Part shown: positions 7,566 to 11,093 of the stretch, piece after piece | Position numbering within the stretch: position 1 is the stretch's first letter | Layout: each line of letters opens with the position of its first letter | Assembly: GCA_029942265.1 (NCBI GenBank) | Contig: JAOZTO010000049.1 | Location: 1 to 11,093 of the forward strand | Direction of reading: 5' to 3' | Length of the DNA stretch: 11,093 bases | Origin: Desulfocapsa sp. | GTDB lineage: Bacteria; Desulfobacterota; Desulfobulbia; Desulfobulbales; Desulfocapsaceae | Translations under genes and position numbers: made by a program | The notes under the pieces: model-generated | What the model was told of the DNA's origin: nothing | Databases searched by the model: none | What the model saw: only the letters and a program-made list of their open reading frames with translations

Positions 7566-8216
7566 TTACGGGATCTGTAATTTTTTCTCCCCTGGCGTTT
7601 CTTCTACAGTTTTTCCGGAAAAGAACGCAACAACTGTTTGAAAGGTAAGTTTTACTCCTGTCCAGATTTTGGGAAGAAGCCAAATTGATGCAAGGATAAA
7701 AACTGCAAAGAAAACCAGAAACGCCAGTGGATAATGAAGCATTGCAAATATTCCACCTATGACTGCAATGTCTTCAACGATTGAAGCTGTCCAGTTTGAG
7801 AATGGTTCAGGTGATGTATTGATAAGAACCCTTGTGCCTGCCTTAATGCTGTGGGTTGTAGCTGCAACGCCACCGCCAAGGATTCCTGCGGTGATCACCA
7901 TGGCTGGGTTTACATCACCAACTGCACCTGCGGCTAAAAGAACTCCTGCTGGAATACGAATAAAAGAATGAACAGTATCCCAACCGGTATCTACACCGGG
8001 GGTCTTGTCTACAAAGAATTCAACCAGATACATTATCGCAGCGGCACCAATAACCATTGGATTCTGTAATACTAAAAGTTGTTCTGGAAGTACCATATTG
8101 CCAGTCAGTCCGAGTGTTCCGAGTATGGCAATTGTGGCATAAAGATTAATCCCTGCTGCCCATGCGGTACCCATAGTGAGTGCAAGAGTTGCAATAATTG
8201 TTTGATAGGCATCCAT
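7566..8216 (-). CDS. DUF4126 family integral membrane protein
   Basis: A 216-residue membrane protein with about six hydrophobic segments (roughly 7-36, 52-69, 86-99, 104-120, 147-160 and 163-186). It carries the DUF4126 signatures Ala-Ala-Gly-Ile-Asn-Leu-Tyr-Ala-Thr (20-28), Glu-Phe-Phe-Val-Asp-Lys-Thr-Pro-Gly-Val-Asp (66-76) and Trp-Asp-Thr-Val-His-Ser-Phe-Ile-Arg-Ile-Pro (79-89). The C-terminal tail (about 200-216) is polar. Function is unknown for the family; a transporter or membrane-housekeeping role is only a guess. A GAGGGA ribosome site precedes the ATG. It is transcribed leftward, toward the sensor kinase, and starts 62 bp after the small gene upstream, so the two could share a transcript. 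That 62-bp gap shows no clear promoter. Confidence 0.88.
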   Translation of the reverse strand: MDAYQTIIATLALTMGTAWAAGINLYATIAILGTLGLTGNMVLPEQLLVLQNPMVIGAAAIMYLVEFFVDKTPGVDTGWDTVHSFIRIPAGVLLAAGAVGDVNPAMVITAGILGGGVAATTHSIKAGTRVLINTSPEPFSNWTASIVEDIAVIGGIFAMLHYPLAFLVFFAVFILASIWLLPKIWTGVKLTFQTVVAFFSGKTVEETPGEKKLQIP

Positions 8217-8278
8217 TGTGTTTTTCCCTCGGTTTGAGTTTGTTCAACTACTATCTCTATATACAGAAGTAATCAGTC

Positions 8279-8476
8279 TTAAGGGGTATGGCAAGGTGCC
8301 TTAAAGTTCCTATTCAAGAATTCGCACTCTTTTGGACTGAGGTCGTATTGTGTTGCCACCTGTAATAAGAGTGACTGTCGTGCATTGTCAGGGTGTTTTT
8401 CAAGCAATTCACAAAATGTTGTTAAGGCCTTTTGTGTCTTATCTCCTGCCGTGCGTGTAGGGTGTAGGGTTGACAT
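8279..8476 (-). CDS. Small unknown protein; possible severed C-terminal tail of GlgB
   Basis: I do not recognise this family. The favoured start at 8476 gives 65 residues, mostly helical in character and hydrophilic, with no signal or membrane segment. The most structured part is about residues 16-57, with Cys22, Cys49 and Cys62. This start has an AGAGGA site 10 bases upstream. The open frame extends upstream to an ATG at 8530 (83 residues), but its first residues come from the end of the 8506-8679 element, so that start is unlikely. Removing the element and one copy of its flanking repeat fuses this frame to glgB with no stop between. The gene may therefore be a remnant of a longer GlgB rather than an independent gene. 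Whether it is expressed is unknown. Confidence 0.5.
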   Translation of the reverse strand: MSTLHPTRTAGDKTQKALTTFCELLEKHPDNARQSLLLQVATQYDLSPKECEFLNRNFKAPCHTP

Positions 8477-8486
8477 GATATATTGT

Positions 8487-8492
8487 TCCTCT
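8487..8492 (-). promoter_or_regulatory. Ribosome-binding site AGAGGA deciding the start at 8476
   Basis: AGAGGA on the minus strand lies 10 bases before the ATG at 8476, a usable though slightly long spacing. The alternative ATG at 8530 sits inside the repeat element and lacks a comparable site. The same bases would be plain codons (within Thr-Glu-Glu) if the region was once part of glgB. Confidence 0.45.
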
Positions 8493-8500
8493 GTACCTGG

Positions 8501-8505
8501 TTGTT
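8501..8505. repeat. Left copy of element-flanking direct repeat (TTGTT)
   Basis: TTGTT here and at 8680-8684 flank the element directly. The identity extends to nine bases (TTGTTTGAT, 8501-8509 and 8680-8688), because the element's own first bases TGAT match the sequence after the right copy. It fits a target-site duplication of 5 to 9 bp. Confidence 0.55.
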
Positions 8506-8679
8506 TGATGGATTCGTAAAAACTCTTCATCTTCTTCGTTACTGCAAATTTCTTATTATTTCAACGTACTCTAGTACGCCGAAATAATAAGAAATTTCCG
8601 TGCCTCGAATATGAAGCTTTTCGAAGTCTGCGCTTATCTACAAATCCATCTTAATTTCAGACTTTTTACGAGTTCATCA
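8506..8679. mobile_element. 174-bp MITE-like non-coding element with inverted ends
   Basis: The left end GATGGATTCGTAAAAACTCT (8507-8526) and the reverse complement of the right end, GATGAACTCGTAAAAAGTCT (8659-8678), match at 17 of 20 positions. The interior contains a long hairpin (8546-8597) and no open frame of note. A second inverted match to the left end, ACAAATCCATC at 8640-8650, lies inside the right half. Direct repeats flank it. Size, inverted ends, duplication and lack of a transposase all fit a miniature inverted-repeat element moved in trans. Its right end supplies the TGA stop of glgB and its left end supplies an ATG for the downstream frame. Similar GTAAAAA-ended repeats are, from memory, frequent in Desulfobacterota genomes; this was not searched. 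Confidence 0.75.
8546..8597. repeat. Long hairpin inside the element
   Basis: AAATTTCTTATTATTTC (8546-8562) and GAAATAATAAGAAATTT (8581-8597) are perfect 17-bp inverted repeats. Inside them CGTACT (8565-8570) and AGTACG (8573-8578) add six more pairs, separated by a two-base AA/CC mismatch. The stem could act as a transcription stop or RNA-stabilising structure just after glgB. Confidence 0.85.
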
Positions 8680-10890
8680 TTGTTTGATTGGTTTTAAGAC
8701 AATTCCACCAAGGGGTGGCACTGTAACAACAGTATGGTAATCAACCTGTGCATAAGGCTCAGGAATACACTTGTAGATAGTTTTATCCACAGCATTACTA
8801 CCTCCAAATTGATCCTGATCAGAACAAAAAACCTGTTCATAATTTGATTGTGTCGGCAGTCCCATCGTATAGTCGTGAAATGTTTGTGGGGTGAAATTTA
8901 GTAAACAGACTAGATGATCATCCCTGTTTTTTGCATAACGAGTAAATGAAATGATTGAATTTTCACGATCTTCGATATCGAGCCATTGAAAGCCATCCTC
9001 ATCGAAATCAAGCTCCCAGAGGCTTGGATTGTTTGTGTATAATGCATTGAGCTTCTCAATGAAAACCAGCATTTCATTATGTAACTTGTTTTCGTTAAGG
9101 AGGTGAAAATCAAGGCTTTGTTTACAGTTCCATTCGTGCCATTGAGCAAACTCACTTCCCATAAAGAGGAGTTTTTTGCCAGGATGCATCCACATATAGA
9201 GGTAGAGGAGTCGTAAATTAGCAAACTTTTGCCAGATGTCACCAGGCATTTTGTCAATAAGAGATTTCTTACCGTGAACCACCTCATCGTGCGAAAGTGG
9301 GAGGATGAAATTTTCTAAAAATGCATATACCAATGAGAAGGTAAGGCTGTTTTGATGAAATCTTCTGTAGATGGGATCTTTTTCGAAATATCCCAAAATA
9401 TCATTCATCCATCCCATATTCCACTTAAAACCGAATCCGAGTCCACCTTCGTTTGTAGGTTTGGAAACCCCATAAAAACTAGTGGATTCTTCGGCAATCA
9501 TTAGAGTGCCTGGATGCCGATCATACATAACTGAGTTGAGGTGTTTGATAAACTCAATAGCTTCAAGGTTTTCTCGTCCGCCATATTTGTTGGGCACCCA
9601 TTCACCTTCTTTCCGTGAATAGTCGAGATAGAGCATGGATGCGACTGCATCAACACGTAAACCATCTATATGGTACTTATCAATCCAGAACAGAGCGTTG
9701 GCAATAAGGAAATTGCTTACTTCTTTACGCCCGTAATTATAAATAAAAGTGCCCCATTCGGGGTGAGCACCTTTTCTTGGATCTTCGTGTTCAAAAAGTG
9801 CTGTTCCGTCAAAGCGTCCAAGGCTATGAGCATCTTTTGGGAAATGGGCAGGAACCCAGTCAAGAATGACAGCGATACCTGCTTGATGGCAACTATCCAC
9901 AAAAAACATGAAATCTTCAGGGGTTCCGTGTCTGCTTGTTATACTGAACGGGCCTGTAACTTGATATCCCCAAGATTCATCCAGCGGATGTTCCATGACT
10001 GGCATAAGCTCAATATGGGTAAAGCCCAGTTTTTTTACATAGGGAATGAGTGTTTTTGCAAGTTCTGTAAAGCTTAAAAAACGATCTGGGTTTTCAGGAT
10101 CACGTTGCCATGAACCGGGATGCAGTTCATAAATAGACATGGCATTATCATAGGGATTAGCGGTGGTTTTTGAACTCTGCCAATCCTTATCTTTCCATTG
10201 ATAGTGATCAAGATAGCGAACGATTGAAGCTGTTTGTGGTCTTAGTTCTCCATAGTATTGAAAGGGATCTGATTTTTCAAGAATTTCACCCTGGGTGGTA
10301 CGAATCTCAAATTTGTACATCTCATTTTCAGTGATAGCTGGTAAGAAGATCTCCCAAATCCCAGAAGTTCCAAGGCTACGCATGGGATTAACCCGTCCAT
10401 CCCAATTATTAAAATTTCCAATAACGGAAACTCTGGTGGCGGAAGGTGCCCAGACTCGAAAGATCGTTCCCTGAATTTGCGAATACATGCCGGGATGGGC
10501 ACCTATATGATTATACAGCTCATAATTGGTTCCGAAATTAAAAAGATAACGATCTTCATCGCTTAAAATTGGTACAAAACGGTAAGGGTCGTTAACTGTT
10601 TTCTCAACACCATCATGGTAGGTGATTTTGTATTGGTAGGTGTAGGGATCAAGGTCCCCATCGGTAATATCACCACGATCGATTGTGGTTTCGAAAATTC
10701 CCTGATCCCGGACTTTAGCCATTGGGATCTCCTGTCCATCAATGACTAGCGAAACAGTCCTAGCGTATGGCTGAAAACATCTGATCAGAGCCAAGTGCTC
10801 CTCCTGTCCGGAAAAATGCACCCCAAGGACTTGAAAAGGATCATAATGTTCAGCGCGGAGAAGACGATCAATGGGTTCATTTGTCAGCAT
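8677..10890 (-). CDS. glgB: 1,4-alpha-glucan (glycogen) branching enzyme
   Basis: A 737-residue cytosolic GH13 enzyme that cuts alpha-1,4 glucan chains and re-attaches them as alpha-1,6 branches in glycogen synthesis. An N-terminal glucan-binding-like domain (about 15-110) and a CBM48 domain (about 142-225) precede the barrel. Catalytic residues are present: nucleophile Asp414 in Leu-Arg-Val-Asp-Ala-Val, acid/base Glu467 in Ala-Glu-Glu-Ser-Thr, and His534-Asp535 in Leu-Ser-His-Asp-Glu-Val-Val-His-Gly. Asp344 and His349 in the Asp-Trp-Val-Pro-Ala-His-Phe stretch also match. Length is close to E. coli GlgB (728). The ATG has an AGAAGG site 6 bases upstream. The TGA stop lies in the inverted end of the adjacent element, so the original protein may have been longer. 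No other glycogen genes are in the window. Confidence 0.97.
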   Translation of the reverse strand: MLTNEPIDRLLRAEHYDPFQVLGVHFSGQEEHLALIRCFQPYARTVSLVIDGQEIPMAKVRDQGIFETTIDRGDITDGDLDPYTYQYKITYHDGVEKTVNDPYRFVPILSDEDRYLFNFGTNYELYNHIGAHPGMYSQIQGTIFRVWAPSATRVSVIGNFNNWDGRVNPMRSLGTSGIWEIFLPAITENEMYKFEIRTTQGEILEKSDPFQYYGELRPQTASIVRYLDHYQWKDKDWQSSKTTANPYDNAMSIYELHPGSWQRDPENPDRFLSFTELAKTLIPYVKKLGFTHIELMPVMEHPLDESWGYQVTGPFSITSRHGTPEDFMFFVDSCHQAGIAVILDWVPAHFPKDAHSLGRFDGTALFEHEDPRKGAHPEWGTFIYNYGRKEVSNFLIANALFWIDKYHIDGLRVDAVASMLYLDYSRKEGEWVPNKYGGRENLEAIEFIKHLNSVMYDRHPGTLMIAEESTSFYGVSKPTNEGGLGFGFKWNMGWMNDILGYFEKDPIYRRFHQNSLTFSLVYAFLENFILPLSHDEVVHGKKSLIDKMPGDIWQKFANLRLLYLYMWMHPGKKLLFMGSEFAQWHEWNCKQSLDFHLLNENKLHNEMLVFIEKLNALYTNNPSLWELDFDEDGFQWLDIEDRENSIISFTRYAKNRDDHLVCLLNFTPQTFHDYTMGLPTQSNYEQVFCSDQDQFGGSNAVDKTIYKCIPEPYAQVDYHTVVTVPPLGGIVLKPIKQ
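8680..8684. repeat. Right copy of element-flanking direct repeat (TTGTT)
   Basis: Partner of 8501-8505. On the minus strand the nine-base form reads ATCAAACAA, which encodes Ile-Lys-Gln both at the end of GlgB and in the open frame on the other side of the element. Confidence 0.55.
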
Positions 10891-10918
10891 GGCAAACCTT
10901 CTGGTGGAAGAGAATTAA

Positions 10919-10947
10919 ATTATTATCTGGCAAAACAAGCATAACAA
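10919..10947 (-). promoter_or_regulatory. Candidate sigma-70 promoter for glgB
   Basis: On the minus strand TTGTTA (10942-10947) and AATAAT (10919-10924) are separated by 17 bases. They match the -35 consensus at four and the -10 consensus at five of six positions. Transcription would start near 10912, giving a leader of about 20 bases that includes the AGAAGG ribosome site (10897-10902). The region is AT-rich, so a chance match is possible. Confidence 0.4.
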
Positions 10948-10989
10948 ATACATTAAGGAAAATATAGGGATTAATTGTTGAACTCAGCT

Positions 10990-11040
10990 TGATGCGTCGT
11001 AAAAACTCTCTATCTGCTTCGTTGCTGCAAGTTTTCTACT
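10990..11040. repeat. Second, diverged copy of the element's left end
   Basis: From 10990 the sequence aligns for about 45-50 bases with the left end of the 8506-8679 element, in the same orientation. Shared blocks include TCGTAAAAACTCT, CTTCGTT and CTGCAA. After about 11035 the two diverge: here a GC-richer stretch with a small GGGGA/TCCCC stem (11047-11066) follows in place of the long AT-rich hairpin. No right end is visible before the window edge. Confidence 0.7.
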
Positions 11041-11070
11041 TAGGAACGGGGACGAAATAACTTCCCCATC

Positions 11071-11093
11071 TATGAGCCTGTTGATTTAATGCC
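11071..11093. repeat. Right member of a 23-bp exact inverted repeat
   Basis: The last 23 bases are the exact reverse complement of 59-81. The match reaches the window edge and may continue beyond it. Together with the repeat end at 10990 it fills the region upstream of glgB with repeat sequence; no gene is visible from 10948 to the edge. Confidence 0.7.

Noticed and set aside
8477..8530. Upstream start (8530) for the small leftward gene
   Set aside because: The first codons come from the inverted end of the mobile element and no ribosome site precedes the ATG; the start at 8476 has AGAGGA.
8546..8597. CRISPR-like or tRNA-like structure in the AT-rich stem
   Set aside because: It is a single hairpin without repeated spacers or tRNA arms, and is explained by the element.
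9670..10077. 135-codon open frame on the plus strand opposite glgB
   Set aside because: It is fully antisense to conserved catalytic segments of glgB and shows no protein-like features.

Overview
The window reads as chromosomal DNA of a Gram-negative, moderately AT-rich bacterium. The gene families and the style of the short interspersed repeats fit the sulfate-reducing delta-proteobacteria / Desulfobacterota (for example Desulfobulbales). This placement is inferred from gene content and repeat style, not from a marker gene.

Layout: six genes run rightward from 132 to 7511 with short gaps (2, 26, 15 and 105 bp, then a 4-bp overlap) and look like one transcription unit. They are a YkgJ-type cysteine-cluster protein, a glycosyltransferase of the tRNA-queuosine mannosyltransferase (DUF3524/GTDC1) family, a shikimate kinase with an altered P-loop, cofactor-independent phosphoglycerate mutase (gpmI), a two-part protein of unknown function whose C-terminal half looks like a nucleoside phosphorylase/nucleosidase (probably DUF6909), and a membrane histidine kinase that starts inside the stop of the previous gene. 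A palindrome plus a 14-bp tandem repeat separates this block from three leftward genes: a DUF4126 membrane protein, a small unknown protein and glycogen branching enzyme glgB.

The most unusual structure is between glgB and the small gene. A 174-bp non-coding element has about 20-bp inverted ends, a long internal hairpin and a flanking direct repeat. If the element and one copy of the direct repeat are removed, glgB joins in frame, with no stop, to the small open frame. The element's end supplies the present glgB stop codon, and its other end supplies an ATG for the downstream frame. This suggests a mobile element that cut a 73-residue C-terminal tail off GlgB, leaving a fragment that has a plausible ribosome site of its own. 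A second, diverged copy of the element's end lies upstream of glgB.

The two ends of the window share a 23-bp exact inverted repeat (59-81 and 11071-11093) that runs to the right edge. Functionally the rightward block mixes housekeeping metabolism (glycolysis, aromatic synthesis) with a likely tRNA modification enzyme and a putative nucleotide-handling enzyme coupled to a sensor kinase. No response regulator is present in the window.
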